Source: Chrysogorgia sp. JL179-B06
Lineage: Eukaryota; Cnidaria; Anthozoa; Scleralcyonacea; Chrysogorgiidae
Length of the DNA stretch: 64,000 nt
NCBI GenBank assembly: GCA_035772405.1
Contig: JAYKKM010000439.1
Coordinates: forward strand, 4,366,001 to 4,430,000
Direction of reading: 5' to 3'
Part shown: one piece after another, positions 8,723 to 20,201 of the stretch
Numbering within the stretch: the first letter of the stretch is position 1
Layout: the number at the start of each line of letters is the position of its first letter
Notes under the pieces: generated by a model
Databases searched by the model: none
Told to the model about the DNA's origin: nothing
Seen by the model: only the letters and a program-made list of their open reading frames with translations
Program-made: the position numbers and the translations under genes

Positions 8723-8795
8723 GCCGAAGTAGCTCAGTTGGGAGAGCGTTAGACTGAAGATCTAAAGGTCCCTGGTTCAATCCCGGGTTTCGGCA
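8723..8795 (+). tRNA. tRNA-Phe: tRNA-Phe(GAA), copy 5
   Basis: Identical to copy 1. Anticodon 8756-8758. Confidence 0.96.
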
Positions 8796-10028
8796 TTTCT
8801 TGCAAAATATTATATGGAGATTTGCCGTTACCGGAAAATATCATGGGTTTTTAACAATAACTCTGTTAATCAACCCATTCCGTTATGACCCCATAAATAT
8901 ATTAGAGACAAGTGCAGCCATAATTATTTTTTATACATCTTTTATGATGTGGATTTTTCTTCGTTATGTTCGATATACGTGTACCTGCTTAATTTTTTAA
9001 TTTAATAGCCATTAAATAAGGATTTTTTTCAAATCCCTTTTCAGACAATCCTGCAGACAAAATTCATGAGGAATTTTACTCGGACAAACAAAATACTGTC
9101 TCCCCTCCCCCTAGACAATGTTGGTCAATCTACAAGCGCAAAAAGCCGAGCATTTTGTTGTTTATCGTGGAATAACACAACATTGATGTGGGAGGAGGGA
9201 AACGTACGTTTTATTCAGTCGGAAATTGGGCAATAAAAAGAAAGTAGGTGCTTAACTACGTTGGATGTCTTGCGTCCACATAATTTGTCCAGGATTGTCT
9301 GAAAAAGTACTTTAAGCAAATTACGTATTTTTATTAGATTACAAGATTGGGGAGGTTTATTATGTCTTGTGATTTGTAAGAGTCTTCAAAATCTTATTTC
9401 GAATCAAATGAACTACTCATAGTCGGATAGACAAGTCCTACTATAGAGCAATTTTATTCGACGCCTTATTCGCATTTTATTCGACTTCACGGATATATCG
9501 GATATCAGACGGTACAACGGCTGTGTACCGATAGTATAAAAGAAACATACATATTTTATTTTAATTTAACGTTGCACAACTGTGTACCGTGTGAGACAAT
9601 TTGCATATCTGTGCACAGACCAGGATTACGCGGCGAGGACGGATGGGACGGCAGCACCAGCCCCTGGAGTTATAGATCCTTTTGTCACCAGACTTAAAAA
9701 ATAAGGTTGTATCGATTACAATTTTCGATAGAGGTTTACAACACTGATCTGTGAAACATAAATACATGCAGTCTTACATATATTATAACGATCGAAAACG
9801 ATCTATATATAGCCCTATTGCCTCCGCCAGCTCCAGACCCAACGTACCCTTAATCTGGCTCTGTATCATATATTTTATGATCTTTTACGATTCCAAAAGG
9901 AGGTTTAGCTTAATTGGAGTAACAAAATCTCAAAAGATACGATGCTAGTAATAATAACTAATAATATATTCGTCATAATTGGTAAGCATTCAAGCTATTA
10001 CGAATCTGGATATCAAACTTTCAACAAT

Positions 10029-10124
10029 CCTTCGATAGCTCAGTTGGCAGAGCGGGGGACTGTAGATCTATGTATCCTTATAGCTGTTATCCCTAGGTCA
10101 CTGGTTCAAATCCGGTTCGAAGGA
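10029..10124 (+). tRNA. tRNA-Tyr: tRNA-Tyr(GTA), intron-containing, copy 6
   Basis: Identical to copy 1. Anticodon 10062-10064, intron 10066-10088. Confidence 0.96.
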
Positions 10125-10337
10125 GCTTCTTTAGATGCCAAAGAGTTTTAGATATAATTTTTTTGTTATATTATAATTAAATACGCTCTTATTCTCTAAT
10201 AACATATTTTGACATTTCGCTTTGAATAAGATGTGCGTGAGGAACCCAGTTTTTCTTCAATCCACGTTGATTTTTAGTAGCCACTGTGTTGTTGTGTTAT
10301 GAATATATAATAAAAGATTGTTTCTCATAGAAGTATT

Positions 10338-10410
10338 GCCCGGTTAGCTCAGTTGGTAGAGCATCAGACTTTTAATCTGAGGGTCATGGGTTCAAGTCCC
10401 TTATCGGGCT
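10338..10410 (+). tRNA. tRNA-Lys: tRNA-Lys(TTT), copy 6
   Basis: The mature part is identical to copy 1. Anticodon 10371-10373. One extra A follows base 73. Confidence 0.95.
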
Positions 10411-10628
10411 AACGCATGCCATAAAAACATTTTAACAGATTTTGCAGTAATCGCACTCGGACTAATCATTCTGTTGCATGTAAACATTTTATTCGTTCGT
10501 GTTTTATGATTTGTATACTTTTTTCATTATCATTTCAATCAGTTAATGCAGAATAATTATTTAAAAAATTAACGTCTTAGCAGAATGTAAATAAATCACT
10601 ACGATAGAATAGTGCCTTTTTTCTTATA

Positions 10629-10701
10629 GCCGAAGTAGCTCAGTTGGGAGAGCGTTAGACTGAAGATCTAAAGGTCCCTGGTTCAATCCCGGGTTTCGGC
10701 A
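10629..10701 (+). tRNA. tRNA-Phe: tRNA-Phe(GAA), copy 6
   Basis: Identical to copy 1. Anticodon 10662-10664. Confidence 0.96.
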
Positions 10702-11930
10702 TTTCTTGCAAAATGTTATGTGGAGATTTACCGTTACCGGAAAATATCATGGGTTTTTAACAATGACTCTGTTAATCAACCCATTCCGTTATGACCCCAT
10801 ATATATATTAGAGACAAGTGCAGTCAGAATTATTTTCTATACATCATTTATGATGTGGATTTTTCTTCGTTATGTTCGATATACGTGTACCTGCTTAATT
10901 TTTTAATTTAATAGTCATTAAATAAGGATTTTTTTCAAATCCCTTTTCAGACAATCTGCAGACAAAATTCATGAGGAATTTTACTCGGACCAACAAAATA
11001 CTGTCTCCCCTCCCCCTAGACAATGTTGGTCAATCTACAAGCGCAAAAAGCCGAGCATTTTGTTGTTTATCGTGGAATAACACAACATTGATGTGGGAGG
11101 AGGGAAACGTACGTTTTATTCAGTCGGAAATTGGGCAATAAAAAGAAAGTAGGTGCTTAACTACGTTGGATGTCTTGCGTCCACATAATTTGTCCAGGAT
11201 TGTCTGAAAAAGTATTTTAAGCAAATTACGTATTTTTATTAGATTACAAGATTGGGGAGGTTTATTATGTCTTGTGATTTGTAAGAGTCTTCAAAATCTT
11301 ATTTCGAATCAAATCAACTACTCATAGTCGGATAGACAAGTCCTACTATAGAGCAATTTTATTCGACGCCTTATTCGCATTTTATTCGACTTCACGGATA
11401 TATCGGATATCATACGGTACACGGCTGTGTACCGATAGTATAAAAGAAACATACATATTTTATTTTAATTTAACGTTGCACAACTGTGTACCGTGTGAGA
11501 CAATTTGCATATCTGTGCACAGACCAGGATTACGCGGCGAGGACGGATGGGACGGCAGCACCAGCCCCTGGAGTTATAGATCCTTTTGTCACCAGACTTA
11601 AAAAATAAGGTTGTATCGATTGCAATTTTCGATAGAGGTTTACAACACTGATCTGTGAAACATAAATACATGCAGTCTTACATATATTATAACGATCGAA
11701 AACGATCTATATATAGCTCTATTGCCTCCGCCAGCTCCAGATCCAACGTACCCTTAATCTGGCTCTGTATCATATATTTTATGATCTTTTACGATTCCAA
11801 AAGGAGGTTTAGCTTAATTGGAGTAACAAAATCTCAAAAGATACGATGCTAGTAATAATAACTAATAATATATTCGTCATAATTGGTAAGCATTCACTAT
11901 TACGAATCTGGATATCAAACTTTCAACAAT

Positions 11931-12026
11931 CCTTCGATAGCTCAGTTGGCAGAGCGGGGGACTGTAGATCTATGTATCCTTATAGCTGTTATCCCTAGGT
12001 CACTGGTTCAAATCCGGTTCGAAGGA
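11931..12026 (+). tRNA. tRNA-Tyr: tRNA-Tyr(GTA), intron-containing, copy 7
   Basis: Identical to copy 1. Anticodon 11964-11966, intron 11968-11990. Confidence 0.96.
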
Positions 12027-12239
12027 GCTTCTTTAGATGCCAAAGAGTTTTAGATATAATTTTTTTGTTATATTATAATTAAATACGCTCTTATTCTCTA
12101 ATAACATATTTTGACATTTCGCTTTGAATAAGATGTGCGTGAGGAACCCAGTTTTTCTTCAATCCACGTTGATTTTTAGTAGCCACTGTGTTGTTGTGTT
12201 ATGAATATATAATAAAAGATTGTTTCTCATAGAAGTATT

Positions 12240-12312
12240 GCCCGGTTAGCTCAGTTGGTAGAGCATCAGACTTTTAATCTGAGGGTCATGGGTTCAAGTC
12301 CCTTATCGGGCT
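12240..12312 (+). tRNA. tRNA-Lys: tRNA-Lys(TTT), copy 7
   Basis: Identical to copy 1. Anticodon 12273-12275. Confidence 0.95.
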
Positions 12313-12529
12313 ACGCATGCCATAAAAACATTTTAACAGATTTTGCAGTAATCGCACTCGGACTAATCATTCTGTTGCATGTAAACATTTTATTCGTTCG
12401 TGTTTTATGATTTGTATACTTTTTTCATTATCATTTCAATCAGTTAATGCAGAATAATTATTTAAAAAATTAACGTCTTAGCAGAATGTAAATAAATCAC
12501 TACGATAGAATAGTGCCTTTTTTCTTATA

Positions 12530-12602
12530 GCCGAAGTAGCTCAGTTGGGAGAGCGTTAGACTGAAGATCTAAAGGTCCCTGGTTCAATCCCGGGTTTCGG
12601 CA
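12530..12602 (+). tRNA. tRNA-Phe: tRNA-Phe(GAA), copy 7
   Basis: Identical to copy 1. Anticodon 12563-12565. Confidence 0.96.
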
Positions 12603-13832
12603 TTTCTTGCAAAATGTTATGTGGAGATTTACCGTTACCGGAAAATATCATGGGTTTTTAACAATGACTCTGTTAATCAACCCATTCCGTTATGACCCCA
12701 TATATATATTAGAGACAAGTGCAGTCAGAATTATTTTCTATACATCATTTATGATGTGGATTTTTCTTCGTTATGTTCGATATACGTGTACCTGCTTAAT
12801 TTTTTAATTTAATAGTCATTAAATAAGGATTTTTTTCAAATCCCTTTTCATACAATCCTGCAGACAAAATTCATGAGGAATTTTACTCGGACCAACAAAA
12901 TACTGTCTCCCCTCCCCCTAGACAATGTTGGTCAATCTACAAGCGCAAAAAGCCGAGCATTTTGTTGTTTATCGTGGAATAACACAACATTGATGTGGGA
13001 GGAGGGAAACGTACGTTTTATTCAGTCGGAAATTGGGCAATAAAAAGAAAGTAGATGCTTAACTACGTTGGATGTCTTGCGTCCACATAATTTGTCCAGG
13101 ATTGTCTGAAAAAGTACTTTAAGCAAATTACGTATTTTTATTAGATTACAAGATTGGGGAGGTTTATTATGTCTTGTGATTTGTAAGAATCTTCAAAATC
13201 TTATTTCGAATCAAATGAACTACTCATAGTCGGATAGACAAGTCCTACTATAGAGCAATTTTATTCGACGCCTTATTCGCATTTTATTCGACTTCACGGA
13301 TATATCGGATATCAGACGGTACACGGCTGTGTACCGATAGTATAAATGAAACATACATATTTTATTTTAATTTAACGTTGCACAACTGTGTACCGTGTGA
13401 GACAATTTGCATATCTGTGCACAGACCAGGATTACGCGGCGAGGACGGATGGGACGGCAGCACCAGCCTCTGGAGTTATAGATCCTTTTGTCACCAGACT
13501 TAAAAAATAAGGTTGTATCGATTGCAATTTTCGATAGAGGTTTACAACACTGATCTGTGAAACATAAATACATGCAGTCTTACATATATTATAACGATCG
13601 AAAACGATCTATATATAGCCCTATTGCCTCCGCCAGCTCCAGACCCAACGTACCCTTAATCTGGCTCTGTATCATATATTTTATGATCTTTTACGATTCC
13701 AAAAGGAGGTTTAGCTTAATTGGAGTAACAAAATCTCAAAAGATACGATGCTAGTAATAATAACTAATAATATATTCGTCATAATTGGTAAGCATTCACT
13801 ATTACGAATCTGGATATCAAACTTTCAACAAT

Positions 13833-13928
13833 CCTTCAATAGCTCAGTTGGCAGAGCGGGGGACTGTAGATCTATGTATCCTTATAGCTGTTATCCCTAG
13901 GTCACTGGTTCAAATCCGGTTCCAAGGA
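13833..13928 (+). tRNA. tRNA-Tyr: tRNA-Tyr(GTA), copy 8, two acceptor mismatches
   Basis: Anticodon 13866-13868, intron 13870-13892. It has A6 (13838), as in copy 5, plus G68 to C (13923), so two adjacent acceptor pairs are lost (C5-C68, A6-C67). Probably non-functional. Confidence 0.8.
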
Positions 13929-14137
13929 GCTTCTTTAGATGCCAAAGAGTTTTAGATATAATGTTTTTGTTATATTATAATTAAATACGCTCTTATTCTC
14001 TAATAACATATTTTGACATTTCGCTTTGAATAAGATGTGCGTGAGGAACCCAGTTTTTCTTCAATCCACGTTGATTTTTAGTACTGTGTTGTTGTGTTAT
14101 GAATATATAATAAAAGATTGTTTCTCATAGAAGTGTT

Positions 14138-14210
14138 GCCCGGTTAGCTCAGTTGGTAGAGCATCAGACTTTTAATCTGAGGGTCATGGGTTCAAGTCCC
14201 TTATCGGGCT
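14138..14210 (+). tRNA. tRNA-Lys: tRNA-Lys(TTT), copy 8
   Basis: The gene is identical to copy 1 although its flanks are divergent. Anticodon 14171-14173. Confidence 0.94.
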
Positions 14211-14421
14211 ACGCATGCCATAAGAACATTTTAAAAGATTTTGCAGTAATCGCACTCGGACTAATATGTTGCATGTAAACATTTTATTCGTTCGTGTTTT
14301 ATGATTTGTATACTTTTTTCATCATCATTTCAATCAGTTAATGCAGAATAATTATTTAAAAAATTAACGTCTTAGTAGAGTGTAAAAAATCACTACGATA
14401 GAATAGTGTGTTTTTCTTATA

Positions 14422-14503
14422 GCCGAAGTAGCTCAGTAGCCTCAGTTGTGAGAGCGTTAGACTGAAGATCTAAAGGTCCCTGGTTCAATCCCAGGTTTCG
14501 GCA
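14422..14503 (+). pseudogene. tRNA-Phe(GAA) pseudogene, copy 8
   Basis: 82 nt instead of 73. A 9-nt insertion TAGCCTCAG (14437-14445) imperfectly repeats the preceding TAGCTCAG, splitting the D arm and duplicating part of the A box. The conserved GG of the D loop is also lost (T at 14449). Anticodon GAA remains at 14464-14466 and the T stem has become CCTGG/CCAGG, fully paired. The normal D arm cannot form. Confidence 0.92.
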
Positions 14504-15736
14504 TTTCTTGCAAAATGTTATGTGGAGATTTACCGTTGCCGGAAAATATCATGGGTTTTTAACAATGACTCTGTTAATCAACCGATTCCGTTATGACCCC
14601 ATAAATATATTAGAGACAAGTGCAGTCAGAATTATTTTCTATACATCTTTTATGATGTGACTTTTTCTTCGTTATGTTCGATATACGTGTATCTGCTTAA
14701 TTTTTTAATTTAATAGCCATTAAATAAGGATTTTTTCAAATCCCTTTTCAGACAATGCTGCAGACAAAATTCATGAGGAATTTTACTCGGAACCAACAAA
14801 ATACTGTCTCCCCTTCCCCTAGACAATGTTGGTCAATCTACAAGCGCAAAAAGCCGAGTATTTTGTTGTTTATCGTGGAATAACACAACATTGATGTGGG
14901 AGGAGGGGAACGTACGTTTATTCAGTCGGAAATTGGGCAATAAAAAGAACTAGTAGGTGCTTAACTATACGTTGGATGTCTTGCGTCCACATAATTTGTC
15001 CAGGATTGTCTGAAAAAGCATTTTAAGCAAATTACGTATTTTTATCAGATTACAAGATTGGGGAGGTTTATTATGTCTTGTGATTTGTAAGAGTCTTCAA
15101 AATCTTATTTCGAATCAAATGAACTACTCATAGTCGGATAGACAAGTCCTACTATAGAGCAATTTTATTCGACGCCTTATTCGCATTTTATTCGACTTCA
15201 CGGATATATCGGATATCAGACGGTACACGGCTGTGTACCGATAGTATAAAAGAAACATACATATTTTATTTTAATTTAACGTTGCACAACTGTGTACCGT
15301 GTGAGACAATTTGCATATCTGTGCACAGACCAGGATTACGCGGCGAGGACGGATGGGACGGCAGCACCAGCCCCTGGAGTTATAGATCCTTTTGTCACCA
15401 GACTTAAAAAATAAGGTTGTATCGATTACAATTTTCGATAGAGGTTTACAACACTGATCTGTGAAACATAAATACATGCAGTCTTACATATATTATAACG
15501 ATCGAAAACGATCTATATATAGCCCTATTGCCTCCGCCAGCTCCAGACCCAACGTACCCTTAATCTGGCTCTGTATCATATATTTTATGATCTTTTACGA
15601 TTCCAAAAGGAGGTTTAGCTTAATTGGAGTAACAAAATCTCAAAAGATACGATGCTAGTAATAATAACTAATAATATATTCGTCATAATTGGTAAGCATT
15701 CACTATTACGAATCTGGATATCAAAATTTCAACGAT

Positions 15737-15832
15737 CCTTCGATAGCTCAGTTAGCAGAGCGGGGGACTGTAGATCTATGTATCCTTATAGCTGTTATCC
15801 CTAGGTCACTGGTTCAAATCCGGTTCGAAGGA
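15737..15832 (+). tRNA. tRNA-Tyr: tRNA-Tyr(GTA), intron-containing, copy 9
   Basis: Anticodon 15770-15772, intron 15774-15796. A D-loop G to A (15754) breaks the invariant GG pair; shared with copy 10. Confidence 0.92.
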
Positions 15833-16045
15833 GCTTCTTTAGATGCCAAAGAGTTTTAGATATAATTTTTTTGTTATATTATAATTAAATACGCTCTTAT
15901 TCTCTAATAACATATTTTGACATTTCGCTTTGAATAAGATGTGCGTGAGGAACCCAGTTTTTCTTCAATCCACGTTGATTTTTAGTAGCCACTGTGTTGT
16001 TGTGTCGTGAATATATAATAAAAGATTGTTTCTCATACAAGTATT

Positions 16046-16118
16046 GCCCGGTTAGCTCAGTTGGTAGAGCATCAGACTTTTAATCTGAGGGTCATGGGTT
16101 CAAGTCCCTTATCGGGCT
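16046..16118 (+). tRNA. tRNA-Lys: tRNA-Lys(TTT), copy 9
   Basis: Identical to copy 1. Anticodon 16079-16081. Confidence 0.95.
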
Positions 16119-16332
16119 ACGCATGCCATAAAAACATTTTAACAGATTTTGCAGTAATCGCACTCGGACTAATCTGTTGCATGTAAACATTTTATTCGTT
16201 CGTGTTTTATGATTTGTATACTTTTTTTCATTATCATTTCAATCAGTTAATGCAGAATAATTATTTAAAAAATTAACGTCTTAGCAGAATGTAAATAAAT
16301 CACTACGATAGAATAGTGTCTTTTTTCTTATA

Positions 16333-16405
16333 GCCGAAGTAGCTCAGTTGGGAGAGCGTTAGACTGAAGATCTAAAGGTCCCTGGTTCAATCCCAGGTTT
16401 CGGCA
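16333..16405 (+). tRNA. tRNA-Phe: tRNA-Phe(GAA), copy 9
   Basis: Anticodon 16366-16368. G63 is A (16395), turning the T51-G63 wobble into a Watson-Crick pair; shared with copies 8 and 10. Confidence 0.95.
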
Positions 16406-17635
16406 TTTCTTGCAAAATGTTATATGGAGATTTGCCGTTACCGGAAAATATCATGGGTTTTTAACAATAACTCTGTTAATCAACCCATTCCGTTATGACC
16501 CCATAAATATATTAGAGACAAGTGCAGCCATATTTATTTTTTATACATCTTTTATGATGTGGATTTTTCTTCGTTATGTTCGATATACGTGTACCTGCTT
16601 AATTTTTTAATTTAATAGCCATTAAATAAGGATTTTTTTCAAATCCCTTTTCAGACAATCCTGCAGACAAAATTCATGAGGAATTTTACTCGGACAAACA
16701 AAATACTGTCTCCCCTCCCCCTAGACAATGTTGGTCAATCTACAAGCGCAAAAAGCCGAGCATTTTGTTGTTTATCGTGGAATAACACAACATTGATGTG
16801 GGAGGAGGGAAACGTACGTTTTATTCAGTCGGAAATTGGGCAATAAAAAGAAAGTAGGTGCTTAACTACGTTGGATGTCTTGCGTCCACATAATTTGTCC
16901 AGGATTGTCTGAAAAAGTACTTTAAGCAAATTACGTATTTTTATTAGATTACAAGATTGGGGAGGTTTATTATGTCTTGTGATTTGTAAGAGTCTTCAAA
17001 ATCTTATTTCGAATCAAATGAACTACTCATAGTCGGATAGACAAGTCCTACTATAGAGCAATTTTATTCGACGCCTTATTCGCATTTTATTCGACTTCAC
17101 GGATATATCGGATATCAGACGGTACACGGCTGTGTACCGATAGTATAAAAGAAACATACATATTTTATTTTAATTTAACGTTGCACAACTGTGTACCGTG
17201 TGAGACAATTTGCATATCTGTGCACAGACCAGGATTACGCGGCGAGGACGGATGGGACGGCAGCACCAGCCCCTGGAGTTATAGATCCTTTTGTCACCAG
17301 ACTTAAAAAATAAGGTTGTATCGATTACAATTTTCGATAGAGGTTTACAACACTGATCTGTGAAACATAAATACATGCAGTCTTACATATATTATAACGA
17401 TCGAAAACGATCTATATATAGCCCTATTGCCTCCGCCAGCTCCAGACCCAACGTACCCTTAATCTGGCTCTGTATCATATATTTTATGATCTTTTACGAT
17501 TCCAAAAGGAGGTTTAGCTTAATTGGAGTAACAAAATCTCAAAAGATACGATGCTAGTAATAATAACTAATAATATATTCGTCATAATTGGTAAGCATTC
17601 ACTATTACGAATCTGGATATCAAAATTTCAACGAT

Positions 17636-17731
17636 CCTTCGATAGCTCAGTTAGCAGAGCGGGGGACTGTAGATCTATGTATCCTTATAGCTGTTATCCC
17701 TAGGTCACTGGTTCAAATCCGGTTCGAAGGA
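17636..17731 (+). tRNA. tRNA-Tyr: tRNA-Tyr(GTA), intron-containing, copy 10
   Basis: Anticodon 17669-17671, intron 17673-17695. Same D-loop change as copy 9 (17653). Confidence 0.92.
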
Positions 17732-17944
17732 GCTTCTTTAGATGCCAAAGAGTTTTAGATATAATTTTTTTGTTATATTATAATTAAATACGCTCTTATT
17801 CTCTAATAACATATTTTGACATTTCGCTTTGAATAAGATGTGCGTGAGGAACCCAGTTTTTCTTCAATCCACGTTGATTTTTAGTAGCCACTGTGTTGTT
17901 GTGTCATGAATATATAATAAAAGATTGTTTCTCATACAAGTATT

Positions 17945-18017
17945 GCCCGGTTAGCTCAGTTGGTAGAGCATCAGACTTTTAATCTGAGGGTCATGGGTTC
18001 AAGTCCCTTATCGGGCT
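17945..18017 (+). tRNA. tRNA-Lys: tRNA-Lys(TTT), copy 10
   Basis: Identical to copy 1. Anticodon 17978-17980. Confidence 0.95.
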
Positions 18018-18230
18018 ACGCATGCCATAAAAACATTTTAACAGATTTTGCAGTAATCGCACTCGGACTAATCTGTTGCATGTAAACATTTTATTCGTTC
18101 GTGTTTTATGATTTGTATACTTTTTTCATTATCATTTCAATCAGTTAATGCAGAATAATTATTTAAAAAATTAACGTCTTAGCAGAATGTAAATAAATCA
18201 CTACGATAGAATAGTGTCTTTTTTCTTATA

Positions 18231-18303
18231 GCCGAAGTAGCTCAGTTGGGAGAGCGTTAGACTGAAGATCTAAAGGTCCCTGGTTCAATCCCAGGTTTCG
18301 GCA
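18231..18303 (+). tRNA. tRNA-Phe: tRNA-Phe(GAA), copy 10
   Basis: Anticodon 18264-18266. A63 variant (18293), as in copy 9. Confidence 0.95.
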
Positions 18304-19533
18304 TTTCTTGCAAAATGTTATATGGAGATTTGCCGTTACCGGAAAATATCATGGGTTTTTAACAATAACTCTGTTAATCAACCCATTCCGTTATGACCCC
18401 ATAAATATATTAGAGACAAGTGCAGCCATATTTATTTTTTATACATCTTTTATGATGTGGATTTTTCTTCGTTATGTTCGATATACGTGTACCTGCTTAA
18501 TTTTTTAATTTAATAGCCATTAAATAAGGATTTTTTTCAAATCCCTTTTCAGACAATCCTGCAGACAAAATTCATGAGGAATTTTACTCGGACAAACAAA
18601 ATACTGTCTCCCCTCCCCCTAGACAATGTTGGTCAATCTACAAGCGCAAAAAGCCGAGCATTTTGTTGTTTATCGTGGAATAACACAACATTGATGTGGG
18701 AGGAGGGAAACGTACGTTTTATTCAGTCGGAAATTGGGCAATAAAAAGAAAGTAGGTGCTTAACTACGTTGGATGTCTTGCGTCCACATAATTTGTCCAG
18801 GATTGTCTGAAAAAGTACTTTAAGCAAATTACGTATTTTTATTAGATTACAAGATTGGGGAGGTTTATTATGTCTTGTGATTTGTAAGAGTCTTCAAAAT
18901 CTTATTTCGAATCAAATGAACTACTCATAGTCGGATAGACAAGTCCTACTATAGAGCAATTTTATTCGACGCCTTATTCGCATTTTATTCGACTTCACGG
19001 ATATATCGGATATCAGACGGTACACGGCTGTGTACCGATAGTATAAAAGAAACATACATATTTTATTTTAATTTAACGTTGCACAACTGTGTACCGTGTG
19101 AGACAATTTGCATATCTGTGCACAGACCAGCATTACGCGGCGAGGACGGATGGGACGGCAGCACCAGCCTCTGGAGTTATAGATCCTTTTGACACCAGAC
19201 TTAAAAAATAAGGTTGTATCGATTGCAATTTTCGATAGAGGTTTACAACACTGATCTGTGAAACATAAATACATGCAGTCTTACATATATTATAACGATC
19301 GAAAACGATCTATATATAGCCCTATTGCCTCCGCCAGCTCCAGGCCCAACGTACCCTTAATCTGGCTCTGTATCATATATTTTATGATCTTTTACGATTC
19401 CAAAAGGAGGTTTAGCTTAATTGGAGTAACAAAATCTCAAAAGATACGATGCTAGTAATAATAACTAATAATATATTCGTCATAATTGGTAAGCATTCAC
19501 TATTACGAATCTGGATATCAAACTTACAACAAT

Positions 19534-19629
19534 CCTTCGATAGCTCAGTTGGCAGAGCGGGGGACTGTAGATCTATGTATCCTTATAGCTGTTATCCCTA
19601 GGTCACTGGTTCAAATCCGGTTCGAAGGA
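19534..19629 (+). tRNA. tRNA-Tyr: tRNA-Tyr(GTA), intron-containing, copy 11
   Basis: Identical to copy 1. Anticodon 19567-19569, intron 19571-19593. Confidence 0.96.
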
Positions 19630-19842
19630 GCTTCTTTAGATGCCAAAGAGTTTTAGATATAATTTTTTTGTTATATTATAATTAAATACGCTCTTATTCT
19701 CTAATAACATATTTTGACATTTCGCTTTGAATAAGATGTGCGTGAGGAACCCAGTTTTTCTTCAATCCACGTTGATTTTTAGTAGCCACTGTGTTGTTGT
19801 GTTATGAATATATAATAAAAGATTGTTTCTCATACAAGTATT

Positions 19843-19915
19843 GCCCGGTTAGCTCAGTTGGTAGAGCATCAGACTTTTAATCTGAGGGTCATGGGTTCAA
19901 GTCCCTTATCGGGCT
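19843..19915 (+). tRNA. tRNA-Lys: tRNA-Lys(TTT), copy 11
   Basis: Identical to copy 1. Anticodon 19876-19878. Confidence 0.95.
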
Positions 19916-20128
19916 ACGCATGCCATAAAAACATTTTAACAGATTTTGCAGTAATCGCACTCGGACTAATCTGTTGCATGTAAACATTTTATTCGTTCGT
20001 GTTTTATGATTTGTATACTTTTTTCATTATCATTTCAATCAGTTAATGCAGAATAATTATTTAAAAAATTAACGTCTTAGCAGAATGTAAATAAATCACT
20101 ACGATAGAATAGTGTCTTTTTTCTTATA

Positions 20129-20201
20129 GCCGAAGTAGCTCAGTTGGGAGAGCGTTAGACTGAAGATCTAAAGGTCCCTGGTTCAATCCCGGGTTTCGGC
20201 A
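20129..20201 (+). tRNA. tRNA-Phe: tRNA-Phe(GAA), copy 11
   Basis: Identical to copy 1. Anticodon 20162-20164. Confidence 0.96.

Larger units (their letters stand above)
6898..8795 (+). repeat. Array unit 5, spacer type B
   Basis: Markers shared only with unit 8: TTCATACAATCC in the left inverted-repeat arm, AGTAGATGC, AAGAATCTTC, AAATGAAAC and a mutated Tyr acceptor. The GCCTCTGG variant is also seen in unit 11. Confidence 0.9.
8796..10701 (+). repeat. Array unit 6, spacer type A
   Basis: The spacer hairpin has an extra A (GGTACAACGG near 9510-9519). CGATTACAA near 9714 is shared with units 9 and 10. The CATTCAAGC marker is shared with unit 3. Confidence 0.9.
10702..12602 (+). repeat. Array unit 7, spacer type B
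   Basis: A close copy of unit 4, including the shortened left inverted-repeat arm (CAATCTGCAG near 10951-10960) and CTCTATTG/AGATCC. Confidence 0.9.
12603..14503 (+). repeat. Array unit 8, chimeric: unit-5-like then divergent
   Basis: Up to about 13.9 kb it carries all unit 5 markers. From 13921 it diverges sharply: the T7 terminator is interrupted, TAGCCACTG is shortened to TACTG near 14082, CATCATCATT replaces CATTATCATT, and the Phe gene is broken. Confidence 0.9.
14504..16405 (+). repeat. Array unit 9, divergent in first ~550 nt
   Basis: 14504 to about 15050 carries many private changes (for example CCGTTGCCGG, AACCGATTCC, GATGTGACTT, AAGAACTAGTAGG, ACTATACGTT). After that it returns to the array consensus. 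Confidence 0.9.
16406..18303 (+). repeat. Array unit 10, spacer type A
   Basis: CCATATTTATTTT near 16528 is shared with unit 11. CGATTACAA is shared with units 6 and 9. Confidence 0.9.
18304..20201 (+). repeat. Array unit 11, spacer type A
   Basis: Private changes in GC block 1 (CCAGCATTACG near 19127, GACACCAG near 19190). Confidence 0.9.
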
